From NCBI RefSeq assembly GCF_002222615.2, contig NZ_CP022412.2, forward strand, positions 682,001 to 746,000: 64,000 bases of DNA, in the 5' to 3' direction. This DNA is from Bacteroides caccae (GTDB lineage Bacteria > Bacteroidota > Bacteroidia > Bacteroidales > Bacteroidaceae). Both the position numbers and the translations under genes were made by a program. The notes beneath the pieces were generated by a model that was given only the letters and a program-made list of their open reading frames with translations, made no database searches and was not told the origin of the DNA. This document shows positions 53,294 through 61,104 of the stretch, one piece after another (positions within the stretch are counted from its first letter, which is position 1; the number at the start of each line of letters is the position of its first letter).

Positions 53294-53878
53294 ATGGATA
53301 AATTTAGTTACGCTATTGGCCTTGGAATCGGTCAAAACTTATCAAGTATGGGAATTCAAGGTCTCGCAGTAGATGATTTTGCACAAGCAATCAGAGACGT
53401 ACTGGAAGGTAATCAAACGGCTATCAGCCACAATGAAGCCCGCGAAATAGTAAACAAATACTTCGAAGAACTGGAAGCTAAAATGAGCGCTGTCGCCATT
53501 GAACAAGGAAAGGCTTTCCTCGAAGAAAACAAAAAAAGACCGGGTATTGTTACACTGCCCAGCGGATTGCAATACGAGGTTATCAATGAAGGTACAGGCA
53601 AAAAACCGAAAGCGACCGACCAAGTAAGATGCCACTACGAAGGCACGTTGGTAGACGGCACCCTGTTCGACAGTTCTATCCAGCGTGGCGAACCTGCCGT
53701 ATTCGGCGTTAACCAGGTAATTCCGGGTTGGGTAGAAGCCCTGCAACTGATGTCGGAAGGTGCTAAATGGAAACTGTATATCCCATCGGACCTGGGCTAT
53801 GGTGCAAGAGGTGCCGGAGAAATGATTCCTCCTCACAGCACACTCGTTTTTGAAGTAGAATTACTTGAAGTATTATAA
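53294..53878 (+). CDS. FKBP-type peptidyl-prolyl isomerase, cytoplasmic
   Basis: This 194-residue isomerase has an N-terminal helical dimerisation domain (FKBP_N, 1-85; FSYAIGLGIGQNLSSMGIQG). The C-terminal FKBP domain (about 105-194) contains VRCHYEGTLVDGTLFDSSIQ and VNQVIPGWVEALQLMSEGAK, with YGARGAGEMIPPHSTLVFEV. There is no signal peptide, so it acts in the cytoplasm, unlike its neighbour. The order and lengths are those of FklB/Mip-like proteins. It lies 19 bp before a related lipoprotein FKBP gene, so they form an operon. Confidence 0.93.
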   Translation: MDKFSYAIGLGIGQNLSSMGIQGLAVDDFAQAIRDVLEGNQTAISHNEAREIVNKYFEELEAKMSAVAIEQGKAFLEENKKRPGIVTLPSGLQYEVINEGTGKKPKATDQVRCHYEGTLVDGTLFDSSIQRGEPAVFGVNQVIPGWVEALQLMSEGAKWKLYIPSDLGYGARGAGEMIPPHSTLVFEVELLEVL

Positions 53879-53897
53879 ATAAAAATTTCAAAGCAAA

Positions 53898-54782
53898 ATG
53901 AAAAAAATTAGTATTTTTATGGCAATCGCCGCTGCTGCAAGCCTTGCTTCTTGTACAGCTCAAGCTCCTAAAGCAAATCTGAAATCAGACCTCGATTCAC
54001 TGTCTTATTCTATCGGTATGGCTCAGACTCAAGGTCTGAAAGGCTATCTGACAGGTCGTTTGAACGTTGATACTGCATATATGGCAGAATTCATCAAAGG
54101 TTTGAACGACGGTGTAAGCAAAACCAGCAAAAAAGACATTGCTTACATGGCAGGTATTCAAATCGGTCAGCAAATCAGCGGCGAGAACGGTATGATAAAA
54201 AACATCAATCAGGAACTGTTTGCCGGTGACTCTACTAAAACTATCAGCAAAGACAACTTCATGGCTGGTTTCATCGCAGGTACGCTGGAAAAAGGTGGCG
54301 TAATGTCTATGGAAGCTGCTCAGGCTTATACTCGTACAGCTATGGAAGCTATCAAAACAAAAGCTTTGGAAGAAAAATATGCTGACTACAAAGCTGAAAA
54401 CGAAAAATTCCTTGCCGACAACAAAGCTAAAGAAGGTGTGAAAACAACTCCGAGCGGTCTGCAATATAAAGTTATCACTGAAGGTAAAGGTGAAATTCCT
54501 GCCGACACTTGCAAAGTGAAAGTAAACTACAAAGGTACTTTGATCGATGGTACTGAATTCGATAGCTCTTACAAACGTAACGAACCGGCTACTTTCCGTG
54601 CCAACCAAGTTATCAAAGGCTGGACAGAAGCATTGACCATGATGCCCGTAGGTTCTAAATGGGAACTTTATATCCCGCAGGATCTTGCTTATGGCGCAAG
54701 AGAATCAGGCGGCCAGATCAAACCGTTCTCTACTTTGATTTTCGAAGTTGAACTGTTGAGTATCGAGAAGGATAAGAAATAA
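53898..54782 (+). CDS. FKBP-type peptidyl-prolyl isomerase, lipoprotein
   Basis: This 294-residue isomerase has a lipobox SLASC (Cys19) after MKKISIFMAIAAAASLASC, so it is anchored in an envelope membrane. It has an FKBP_N dimerisation domain (about 30-175; LSYSIGMAQTQGLKGYL and IAYMAGIQIGQQISGE) and a C-terminal FKBP domain (about 195-290; VKVNYKGTLIDGTEFDSSYK, NQVIKGWTEALTMMPVGSKW). It helps fold exported or outer-membrane proteins by proline isomerisation, as inferred from family and location. A rho-independent terminator follows at 54808-54839. Confidence 0.94.
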   Translation: MKKISIFMAIAAAASLASCTAQAPKANLKSDLDSLSYSIGMAQTQGLKGYLTGRLNVDTAYMAEFIKGLNDGVSKTSKKDIAYMAGIQIGQQISGENGMIKNINQELFAGDSTKTISKDNFMAGFIAGTLEKGGVMSMEAAQAYTRTAMEAIKTKALEEKYADYKAENEKFLADNKAKEGVKTTPSGLQYKVITEGKGEIPADTCKVKVNYKGTLIDGTEFDSSYKRNEPATFRANQVIKGWTEALTMMPVGSKWELYIPQDLAYGARESGGQIKPFSTLIFEVELLSIEKDKK

Positions 54783-54807
54783 TTTTCTGTCTAAATAGAA
54801 AAAGGAA

Positions 54808-54839
54808 AGAGGTGCAAAGTGATTGCCCCTCTTTTTTTT
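54808..54839 (+). terminator. Rho-independent terminator of the FKBP operon
   Basis: AGAGG-T-GCAA pairs with TTGC-C-CCTCT (one mismatch, loop AGTGA), followed by seven Ts. Confidence 0.85.
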
Positions 54840-54890
54840 GCTTTTTCCTATTTTTTTTCTCGGAAAAGAAGAATAATTAAAATAAATCTC

Positions 54891-54898
54891 TATATTTG
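54891..54898 (+). promoter_or_regulatory. Promoter -7 element of the Lrp/AsnC gene
   Basis: TATATTTG fits TAnnTTTG, 40 nt before the ATG at 54939. The -33 region is A-rich without TTTG. Confidence 0.5.
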
Positions 54899-54938
54899 CT
54901 TACTATTTGATAACAACTGGAAATTACAATTTATTATT

Positions 54939-55403
54939 ATGGAAAGAATAGACAACCTCGACAGGCAAATACTAGAGATTATCTCACAGAATGCCCGCAT
55001 CCCTTTCAAAGACGTAGCAGCCGAATGCGGAGTGTCACGCGCAGCTATTCATCAACGTGTGCAGAGATTGATTGACTTGGGTGTCATCGTAGGCTCAGGC
55101 TATCATGTAAATCCGAAATCATTGGGATACAGAACATGTACGTATGTCGGCATCAAACTGGAAAAAGGCTCTATGTACAAATCTGTAGTGGCCGAGTTGC
55201 AGAAGATTCCGGAAATCGTAGAATGTCACTTCACCACTGGCCCGTATACCATGCTGACCAAACTTTATGCATGTGACAATGAACACCTAATGGATTTGCT
55301 GAATAACAAAATGCAAGAGATACCGGGTGTAGTAGCTACCGAGACATTGATATCTCTAGAGCAAAGCATCAAAAAAGAAATTCCTATCCGAGTAGAAAAG
55401 TAA
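54939..55403 (+). CDS. Lrp/AsnC family transcriptional regulator
   Basis: This 154-residue regulator starts MERIDNLDRQILEIISQNAR at 54939; an upstream in-frame ATG lies inside the preceding terminator and is rejected. An N-terminal winged helix-turn-helix (FKDVAAECGVSRAAIHQRVQ) is followed by a RAM/AsnC effector domain (about 70-150; CHFTTGPYTMLTKLYACDNE with GVVATETLISLEQSIKKEIP). Such proteins sense amino acids and form octamers or dimers. The regulated genes are not evident. It lies 4 bp before the DUF4491 gene, so the two are co-transcribed. Confidence 0.93.
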   Translation: MERIDNLDRQILEIISQNARIPFKDVAAECGVSRAAIHQRVQRLIDLGVIVGSGYHVNPKSLGYRTCTYVGIKLEKGSMYKSVVAELQKIPEIVECHFTTGPYTMLTKLYACDNEHLMDLLNNKMQEIPGVVATETLISLEQSIKKEIPIRVEK

Positions 55404-55407
55404 GCCC

Positions 55408-55719
55408 ATGGAATTTCTAAGTGAATATCACCTTGCAGGGTTATTCATCGGAATTTGTACCTTTTTGATTATCGGCCTTTTTCACCCTGTCGTGGTAAAG
55501 GCCGAATATTATTGGGGCACAAAATGCTGGTGGATATTCCTGATACTCGGTATTGCCGGTGTAGTTGCCTCATTAAGCATCGAGAACGTCATCATAGCTT
55601 CTCTGCTAGGCGTATTTGCCTTCTCCTCTTTCTGGACAATCAAAGAGGTTTTCGAACAGGAAGAAAGAGTAAAAAAAGGCTGGTTCCCCAAGAACCCGAA
55701 ACGCAAATATAAATTCTGA
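55408..55719 (+). CDS. DUF4491 family membrane protein
   Basis: This 103-residue protein has three hydrophobic helices (about 9-28, 41-58 and 62-80) and a basic C-terminus (KKGWFPKNPKRKYKF). The start EFLSEYHLAGLFIGICTFLI with FHPVVVKAEYYWGTKCWWIF is the DUF4491 pattern. The function is unknown. It follows the Lrp/AsnC gene by 4 bp. Confidence 0.85.
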   Translation: MEFLSEYHLAGLFIGICTFLIIGLFHPVVVKAEYYWGTKCWWIFLILGIAGVVASLSIENVIIASLLGVFAFSSFWTIKEVFEQEERVKKGWFPKNPKRKYKF

Positions 55720-55752
55720 GAAGAAAAGTCACGTAGTTTTTTATTGAAAGAA

Positions 55753-55784
55753 TTTGCATAATTCAATAGAAAATACTATTTTTG
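55753..55784 (+). promoter_or_regulatory. Promoter of the tRNA gene
   Basis: TTTG (55753-55756), a 20-nt spacer, then TATTTTTG (55777-55784). This is a full match to the Bacteroides consensus. The tRNA begins 27 nt downstream. Confidence 0.8.
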
Positions 55785-55811
55785 TCACCGCATCCGATAA
55801 AAGGATACATC

Positions 55812-55885
55812 GGACTTGTAGCTCAGTTGGTTAGAGCAACAGACTCATAATCTGGAGGTCCCTGGTTCAAGCCCAGGCTGGTCCA
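55812..55885 (+). tRNA. tRNA with CAT anticodon (elongator Met, or Ile2)
   Basis: This 74-nt cloverleaf has D-arm AGCTCAGTTGGTTAGAGC, anticodon loop CTCATAA (CAT at 55846-55848), and T-arm CCTGG-TTCAAGC-CCAGG. The acceptor stem GGACTTG/CTGGTCC has a T-T mismatch at the sixth pair. The 3' CCA is not encoded. The anticodon fits elongator methionine tRNA or the lysidine-modified isoleucine tRNA; the C4-G69 pair and the T-arm look somewhat Ile2-like, so the identity is open. Confidence 0.9.
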
Positions 55886-55888
55886 CAT

Positions 55889-55926
55889 AAGAAGCCTTGT
55901 AAATGTAATGTTTACAAGGCTTCTTT
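55889..55926 (+). terminator. Rho-independent terminator after the tRNA
   Basis: A 15-bp perfect stem (AAGAAGCCTTGTAAA with its complement, 7-nt loop) starts 3 nt after the tRNA, but the run after it is only a few Ts. Confidence 0.85.
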
Positions 55927-56020
55927 GTTTGTTATATGTCTATTCTTAAATAAAAGCGGCTCAACATAAAAGACGGGCAAGTTTTGGATCAATGTAAAGT
56001 TTTAAAGAGTTCTATCTGAG

Positions 56021-56160
56021 AAAATAAAAATCCCATTCTGATGTCACACTTGACACTCAAAATGGGATAACACAAACAAAACAAACAATATTGGAGCGAT
56101 TTTCACAAATGGCTCATATGGTATATCTAATAAATTAAATTATGTCATTACGGTATTCAA
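56021..56160 (-). ncRNA. Candidate intergenic small RNA (about 140 nt)
   Basis: On the minus strand a TACCTTTG element (56169-56176) lies 100 nt before a long hairpin: ATCCCATT (56068-56061) with AATGGGAT (56037-56030), plus an inner TGTCA/TGACA stem. The T-rich run TTTTTATTTT follows. No ORF of useful size lies between. No minus-strand gene lies upstream for 3 kb, so the terminator has no other client. The -33 box is poor, but the spacer holds the palindrome CATTTAAATG (56185-56194). No known RNA family is recognised. Confidence 0.45.
56030..56068 (-). terminator. Rho-independent terminator of the candidate sRNA
   Basis: An 8-bp outer stem and a 5-bp inner stem are followed on the minus strand by TTTTTATTTT. 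On the plus strand no T-run follows, so the direction is minus. Confidence 0.65.
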
Positions 56161-56176
56161 ATCTCGAACAAAGGTA

Positions 56177-56419
56177 TCATTTTACATTTAAATGCAGAAT
56201 ATGATTTAATATTAGTTATAAAGAATAATATTTTTATATATAAAGAATAGTTCAAAATTATAAAGAATTGTAGTTATATTACTTCTACAAACTTCAATTA
56301 TTCAACTTATAATGTGAAACATACCCTCAGAAGTAATGTAAATCCCGCAACTTCTTTTCTTGCAAGAAATAAATTTCTATATTGGGGCAATAAGCAACCC
56401 AATACCTATTTATCCAACT
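56177..56419. other. AT-rich gap upstream of the frameshifted gene
   Basis: Very AT-rich (TAAAGAAT occurs three times near 56219-56270). Apart from the palindrome CATTTAAATG I see no gene or clear promoter. Confidence 0.3.
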
Positions 56420-56846
56420 ATGGCTGATACCATTTCTTATCAATACGCCGCTCTGTCTGCATTGCAACGCGCTGCCGACCAGGACGAACTATGCCTCGCC
56501 AAATACAGTGAAATAGAGAAAAAAGACGCTCCCTGTTTCTTTTGGGGGAAGTTGACGCAACCTTATATGACGGCACGCTGCCTCATCGCTCTGTCCAACG
56601 TAATACAATCCAGTTTCAACCTGACTCCCGCCCAACTTTCGATACTGAAAGCCCCAATTGTGACAGCAAGTAACAACCACCAACATCCCCTTTCTGCAAG
56701 GGCTGAACCGGGAAGAACGGGAAATCTATGCGGAACTGCTATCGGTCAATAACAGCAAAAGCGAAAGCGGATACATCCTGCACCTGCTTGACGTATGGAA
56801 AGGAACAGCCAATCTGAAGAAAGCAGTCGCTAACATCCGGCGATAG
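56420..56846 (+). pseudogene. Conserved hypothetical gene with a frameshift in a C4 run
   Basis: The ATG at 56420 starts MADTISYQYAALSALQRAAD and reads well to NNHQHP at 56689. There the frame goes wrong (LSARAEPGRT). Removing one C of the CCCC run at 56687-56690 restores FLQGLNREEREIYAELLSVN, NSKSESGYILHLLDVWKGTA and a stop at 56844-56846. The repaired product is 141 residues, soluble and helical, of a family I cannot name. Either a single-base insertion inactivates the gene, or it is a sequencing error or phase-variable tract; four Cs is short for the latter. Confidence 0.7.
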
Positions 56847-56878
56847 GAAGAGCCGCTACAAGCCCCTATTCCTCTACC

Positions 56879-56952
56879 TTGTGCCACCGGCTTGTCACAG
56901 TTGTGCCATCGAAGTGTCACAGTTGTGCCAAGCCGGTGGCACAACTGTGACA
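56879..56952. repeat. Nested direct and inverted repeats
   Basis: A 16-bp inverted repeat (TTGTGCCACCGGCTTG at 56879-56894, its complement at 56929-56944) encloses a 16-bp direct repeat (TGTCACAGTTGTGCCA at 56893-56908 and 56915-56930). A third, inverted copy of that lies at 56937-56952. Alternative foldings compete. The origin is unknown. Confidence 0.85.
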
Positions 56953-57004
56953 GCCCCGTGGCATCACCCGGTCACTCCAACAATCAGGATTTAAAGGTAG
57001 CTTA

Positions 57005-57035
57005 TTGGAGCTAAAGCCAAAAAGAAGTATCTTTG
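57005..57035 (+). promoter_or_regulatory. Promoter of the VanX-like gene
   Basis: TTG (57005-57007), 20-nt spacer, TATCTTTG (57028-57035). It decides the start: the ATG at 57059 lies 23 nt downstream, while an upstream in-frame TTG is part of the -33 box. Confidence 0.8.
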
Positions 57036-57058
57036 ACGCACTAAATACAAAAGCCCGA

Positions 57059-57832
57059 ATGAGATTTCTAAAATATAGTTTGCCTGTCCTCTGTCTGCTT
57101 CTGGCAGAATGTACTTCCGTTTCCGGTCACAAGGAAAAGGAAAGGCTCACCATGGCAGAATACAAACATCCGTCGGATGATATGCAACCCCGCGAAGAAT
57201 GTTCCCCTGCCCCTCAACCAAAGAAAAGTGCCATGGCTCTCTACATGGATTCTTTAGGACTGGTCAATATAGCGGAACTGGACAACAGTATCACCGTGAA
57301 GTTGATGTACACACAAGCCGACAATTTCACCGGAGAGGTGCTTTACGATGATTTGTCGGAAGCCTATCTGCATCCCGACGCAGCATACGCCCTCGTGAAA
57401 GCACAGGAGGCACTGAAACAACTGCATCCTTCCTACAATCTCGTTGTCTACGATGCCGCCCGTCCGATGTCCGTACAAAAAAAGATGTGGAATGTAGTGA
57501 AAGGAACACCCAAATACAAATACGTCTCCAACCCGAACCGTGGCGGCGGACTTCACAACTACGGACTGGCGGTAGACATCAACATTCAGGATTCTCTCGG
57601 ACAACCCTTGCCTATGGGAACCAAGGTAGACCACTTGGGGATAGAAGCCCATATCACACAAGAAAGTGAACTGGTACGAAACGGAAAAATAAGTGAGGCG
57701 GAACGGCAGAACCGGATACTGTTGCGGAGAGTAATGAAAGAAGCCGGATTTCGCGCCCTGCCCAGCGAATGGTGGCACTTCAACTTTTGTAGCCGGGATG
57801 TAGCAAGGCAGAAATATAAGGTAATACCATAA
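57059..57832 (+). CDS. D-Ala-D-Ala dipeptidase (M15, VanX/DdpX-like), exported
   Basis: This is a 257-residue M15 peptidase. It has a signal sequence, possibly a lipoprotein (LLLAEC), though Glu before Cys is unusual. A 50-residue hydrophilic linker precedes the enzyme domain. Motifs are VVYDAARPMSVQKKMW, the zinc-site GGLHNYGLAVDIN (SxHxxGxAxD type) and PSEWWHFNF (ExxWH, catalytic Glu and third zinc ligand). VanX hydrolyses the D-Ala-D-Ala dipeptide. In Bacteroides such proteins more likely recycle peptidoglycan in the periplasm than give glycopeptide resistance, as no vanA/vanH partner is present. It is followed 61 bp on by a methyltransferase gene. Confidence 0.9.
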   Translation: MRFLKYSLPVLCLLLAECTSVSGHKEKERLTMAEYKHPSDDMQPREECSPAPQPKKSAMALYMDSLGLVNIAELDNSITVKLMYTQADNFTGEVLYDDLSEAYLHPDAAYALVKAQEALKQLHPSYNLVVYDAARPMSVQKKMWNVVKGTPKYKYVSNPNRGGGLHNYGLAVDINIQDSLGQPLPMGTKVDHLGIEAHITQESELVRNGKISEAERQNRILLRRVMKEAGFRALPSEWWHFNFCSRDVARQKYKVIP

Positions 57833-57893
57833 ATAACAAGGCAATATCCGGACATCAGACTTATTTATCCCACTTCCCGAACAATAACGACCT

Positions 57894-59084
57894 ATGACTC
57901 CAATCTCTCCCGAAACCCGACAGTTTATCAACGAACATCAATCCGACGATGTACGCAACCTGGCCCTGCAAGCCCGGAAATACCCCGATGTAGACATACC
58001 GGCTGCTATCACCCAAATAGCAGGACGACAAATCGCAGCCGAGAAAATCCCCTCCTGGAAAGAGATAGACGATATATGGTATCCGAAACATCTTTCACTG
58101 GAGCAATGTTCTTCAGAAATCACCGCCCGTTATAAAGCAAGCCTCCTGCAAGGTGAGTCTCTGGCCGACCTGACCGGAGGATTCGGAATCGACTGCTCTT
58201 TCCTTGCCACCGGATTCCGATCGGCTACTTACGTAGAACGTCAGGCAGAACTCTGCGCCATAGCAGCCCACAACTTTCCCGCACTCGACCTCAACCATAT
58301 AAGTGTCAGAAACGACGACGGAGTAGCCTATCTGGAAGCCATGTCTCCGGTAGACTGTATCTTTCTCGACCCTGCCCGCCGCAATGAGCACGGCGGAAAA
58401 ACCGTTGCCATTTCCGACTGTGAGCCTAATGTGGCCGAGCTCGAAGGACTCCTGTTGAGCAAAGCCAACCGGATAATGATTAAACTTTCCCCCATGCTCG
58501 ACCTTTCACAGGCACTGAAAGAATTGCCGCACACACAGGAGGTACATATCATCTCCGTCAATAACGAATGCAAAGAACTCCTGTTGTTACTCGGACAGAC
58601 AGCACCGGAAGAAATCCCGGTTCACTGCGTAAACCTCTCCACAAAAGGAGAGCAGGAAAAACAACTCTTCGTATTTACCCGCGAACAGGAACAGCACAGC
58701 GAGTGCAGCTATACAGACACACTTGGCAATTATCTGTACGAACCCAATGCTTCTCTCCTGAAAGCCGGTGCTTTCCGCAGCATTGCCGCGGCTTACTCCG
58801 TCAAGAAGCTGCATCCCAACAGTCATCTCTACACTTCCGAAACGCAGATTGAGGGTTTTCCCGGCAGAACATTCCGCATCATCAACCGGTGCAGCCTCAA
58901 CAAAAAGGAAATAAAGGAGAATCTGTCAGACCTGAAAAAAGCGAATATCACAGTCCGCAACTTTCCGGCTACGGTGGCAGAACTCCGTAAACGTATCAAG
59001 TTAGCGGAAGGGGGAGATACCTACCTCTTTGCCAGCACCTTAAACGATGGACAGAAAATACTGATCCGTTGCGGGAAAGTCTGA
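57894..59084 (+). CDS. THUMP-like domain class I SAM methyltransferase
   Basis: This 396-residue cytoplasmic protein has a helical N-terminus, then the SAM motif ADLTGGFGIDCSFLATGF (about 90-107), YVERQAELCAIAAHNF and the motif IV DCIFLDPARRNEHG (about 160). The C-terminal part (HPNSHLYTSETQIEGFPGRT onward) is the THUMP-like domain known from Bacteroidetes annotation. DPAR rather than DPPY suggests an RNA/protein target of the RsmD/TrmN class, but the substrate is unknown. It converges with the mscS gene, with 69 bp between stops. Confidence 0.88.
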   Translation: MTPISPETRQFINEHQSDDVRNLALQARKYPDVDIPAAITQIAGRQIAAEKIPSWKEIDDIWYPKHLSLEQCSSEITARYKASLLQGESLADLTGGFGIDCSFLATGFRSATYVERQAELCAIAAHNFPALDLNHISVRNDDGVAYLEAMSPVDCIFLDPARRNEHGGKTVAISDCEPNVAELEGLLLSKANRIMIKLSPMLDLSQALKELPHTQEVHIISVNNECKELLLLLGQTAPEEIPVHCVNLSTKGEQEKQLFVFTREQEQHSECSYTDTLGNYLYEPNASLLKAGAFRSIAAAYSVKKLHPNSHLYTSETQIEGFPGRTFRIINRCSLNKKEIKENLSDLKKANITVRNFPATVAELRKRIKLAEGGDTYLFASTLNDGQKILIRCGKV

Positions 59085-59153
59085 TTCCTGCCGGATGAGA
59101 AAGAAACTTCCTCATTACATCATCTATCAAGAAAGTATCATAGAGTAAAGAAA

Positions 59154-60977
59154 CTATTTTCCTGATTTTTCTCTCAAGTCATCTTTGGGGATTGTCGTCT
59201 CGTTTCCATCCCGGACAGCCATATAATGCGGGGACATGATTTCAATGCCCGCCTCATTAAATTTATCTTGAATGTTCTGGTGCAAGTCCGAATAGATTTG
59301 AGTCATCTTATCCGCTTCCTTGATATAAGCATTAATCTGATAAACCGGATACCAGTCACTTAAAGATGTTTCCAACACGAACGGACGCGGATCGTCCACC
59401 ACTCCGGGAGTATTCAATGCCGCATCAATCAATATCTGATTGACTTGCCGCCAAGGGATATCATATCCGATAGATACTTCCGAATGGATAATCAACCCGT
59501 ATTCACGTGCCGAGGTACTGTAATTCACGGTATGCGAGGACATGATAAATGAGTTGGGAACGGTAACCACCTCATTCTTCGGTGTACGGATACGGGTGAC
59601 AAGGGGTGTTTTCTCTATAATATCTCCGGTAGTATCATTCAGTTTAATCCGGTCGCCCAACTTAAACGGGCGCATATACGTAATCACCAGCCCGGCAATA
59701 ATATTACCGATCACCGTACTTGAACCCAACGATACAATCAATCCGACAAATACCGAAATCCCTTGGAATACCCCTGAATCAGAACCCGGCAAATAAGGAT
59801 AAATCATCGCAATCATAAATGCGTAAAGCAGGAAACGGACGATATGGAAAGTCGGCATTGCCCAATCCGGATAGAAACCGTTGAATTTCAAACGCCCTGC
59901 TTCTATCTCACGGGCCAGATAGTGCACCAGTCGTACCAGATACCGCACTGCATACCAGATAATAATGATTGTAAACAACTTGGGAATATAATCAATAATA
60001 CCCACAAAAATGCCACGAATCGGGTTCCAGATATAACCCAATATACGATAAGCCAGTCCTTCTGTTTGCGGGAAAATAATGAAAATCAGCGGAATAGTAA
60101 TCAACAACTGCAATCCCATAAGAATATACCGCCCGATGCCCGCCAGAAAGACTAACAAATTAGCTTGTTTTTGGGCATCCAACAATTCATATCCTTGAAT
60201 GGAAACAGGTCGTATCTTCGTATCTTTCAGACGCAAGATACGTACTTTCAGTTTACGGAAAAGCCAGTTCGTCAGGCGAAACAGGAAGTATTGCCCGACA
60301 ATCACCAGAATGAAATAAAGCACACGTTTCGCCATTCTCCAAAGCCCGTGTTCGGCTTTCATATCGTGCAGTTTGGTGATAACGTTTTGTTGTCTTTCCT
60401 TCGCAAGAGAATCACGGGAAATACCTTCCCACAAAGCATCCTGATCGGTAAGGGAAAGTAACACCTTGTTACCGTACATCAAATCGGAGACAATGTCCGA
60501 ATGGTCGATCGACACGGAGTCCGGGCGGAGGTTAAAACGTCTTCCCAGTTCTTCAATTGCAGCACCGGTCATTTGCGCACGTTGCTGGGGAGTGTATCCG
60601 CCACGTTTGGTAAAAAGATAAAATAAGGTATCTCCGTCGGCTACCACGGGGATTCCTTTGGTAAACTGTCGCAAAGAATCGATACGTTGACGCTGCCGGG
60701 CGTACTTCACGGAGTCGACGGCAGCCATTTGCAGTTTCATCTGCTCCATTTCCATACGCATATTCGCCTCGTTGAGCCGGGCTGCTTCGAGGGATTTTTG
60801 CAGATTGGCCACATAGACAGAGTCTGAATCCCGGTTCAGAGGTGTGTTGTGCACGGTAGTTACACTATCACCTGCAAATATCTTCTTGACAGCTTCTCCC
60901 AACTGTGCCCGTACTCCCGTTGTTCCCAAAAGTACAATGAGCAGTAACACTAAACGTTTCATTTTATTCATTTCCAT
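59154..60977 (-). CDS. MscS-type mechanosensitive channel with long N-terminal extension
   Basis: This 607-residue channel has a signal peptide (about 1-25, ending GVRAQ) and a periplasmic coiled-coil region (about 45-110; Glu/Met/Arg-rich EAARLNEANMRMEMEQ). About five membrane helices follow at 205-430. The MscS core begins near 410: VFVGLIVSLGSSTVIGNIIAG is the pore-lining helix, then AGLVITYMRPFKLGDRIKLN and VVTVPNSFIMSSHTVNYS form the cytoplasmic beta domain. It opens under membrane tension to release solutes. Plain MscS is about 285 aa; the extension suggests an MscK/YbdG-like subtype. Starts at 60971 and 60962 are also possible. Confidence 0.92.
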   Translation of the reverse strand: MEMNKMKRLVLLLIVLLGTTGVRAQLGEAVKKIFAGDSVTTVHNTPLNRDSDSVYVANLQKSLEAARLNEANMRMEMEQMKLQMAAVDSVKYARQRQRIDSLRQFTKGIPVVADGDTLFYLFTKRGGYTPQQRAQMTGAAIEELGRRFNLRPDSVSIDHSDIVSDLMYGNKVLLSLTDQDALWEGISRDSLAKERQQNVITKLHDMKAEHGLWRMAKRVLYFILVIVGQYFLFRLTNWLFRKLKVRILRLKDTKIRPVSIQGYELLDAQKQANLLVFLAGIGRYILMGLQLLITIPLIFIIFPQTEGLAYRILGYIWNPIRGIFVGIIDYIPKLFTIIIIWYAVRYLVRLVHYLAREIEAGRLKFNGFYPDWAMPTFHIVRFLLYAFMIAMIYPYLPGSDSGVFQGISVFVGLIVSLGSSTVIGNIIAGLVITYMRPFKLGDRIKLNDTTGDIIEKTPLVTRIRTPKNEVVTVPNSFIMSSHTVNYSTSAREYGLIIHSEVSIGYDIPWRQVNQILIDAALNTPGVVDDPRPFVLETSLSDWYPVYQINAYIKEADKMTQIYSDLHQNIQDKFNEAGIEIMSPHYMAVRDGNETTIPKDDLREKSGK

Positions 60978-61033
60978 ATCTTATATCCCCTGACAGTGAA
61001 TTAAGGTTAATCTGTTTTTTCACTAAAACAGAG

Positions 61034-61063
61034 CAAACATACGGATTGTTTTTGACATATCAA
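61034..61063 (-). promoter_or_regulatory. Promoter of the mscS gene
   Basis: Minus strand: TTG (61061-61063), 19-nt spacer, TATGTTTG (61034-61041). It overlaps the divergent exchanger promoter. Confidence 0.7.
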
Positions 61064-61084
61064 TTTTGAAAATGATTATCTTTG
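61051..61084 (+). promoter_or_regulatory. Promoter of the Na+/Ca2+ exchanger gene
   Basis: TTTG (61051-61054), 22-nt spacer, TATCTTTG (61077-61084), 20 nt before the ATG at 61105. The elements interleave with those of mscS. Confidence 0.65.
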
Positions 61085-61104
61085 CCACCAAAAGAGAAAA
61101 AAAC

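Noticed and set aside
56879..56952. CRISPR array
   Set aside because: Repeats are only 16 bp, overlap each other, and occur in both orientations without spacers of even length.
57059..57832. Glycopeptide-resistance gene vanX
   Set aside because: The motifs fit VanX-like M15 peptidases, but no vanH/vanA/vanRS genes accompany it and the protein is exported, which is unlike cytoplasmic VanX.
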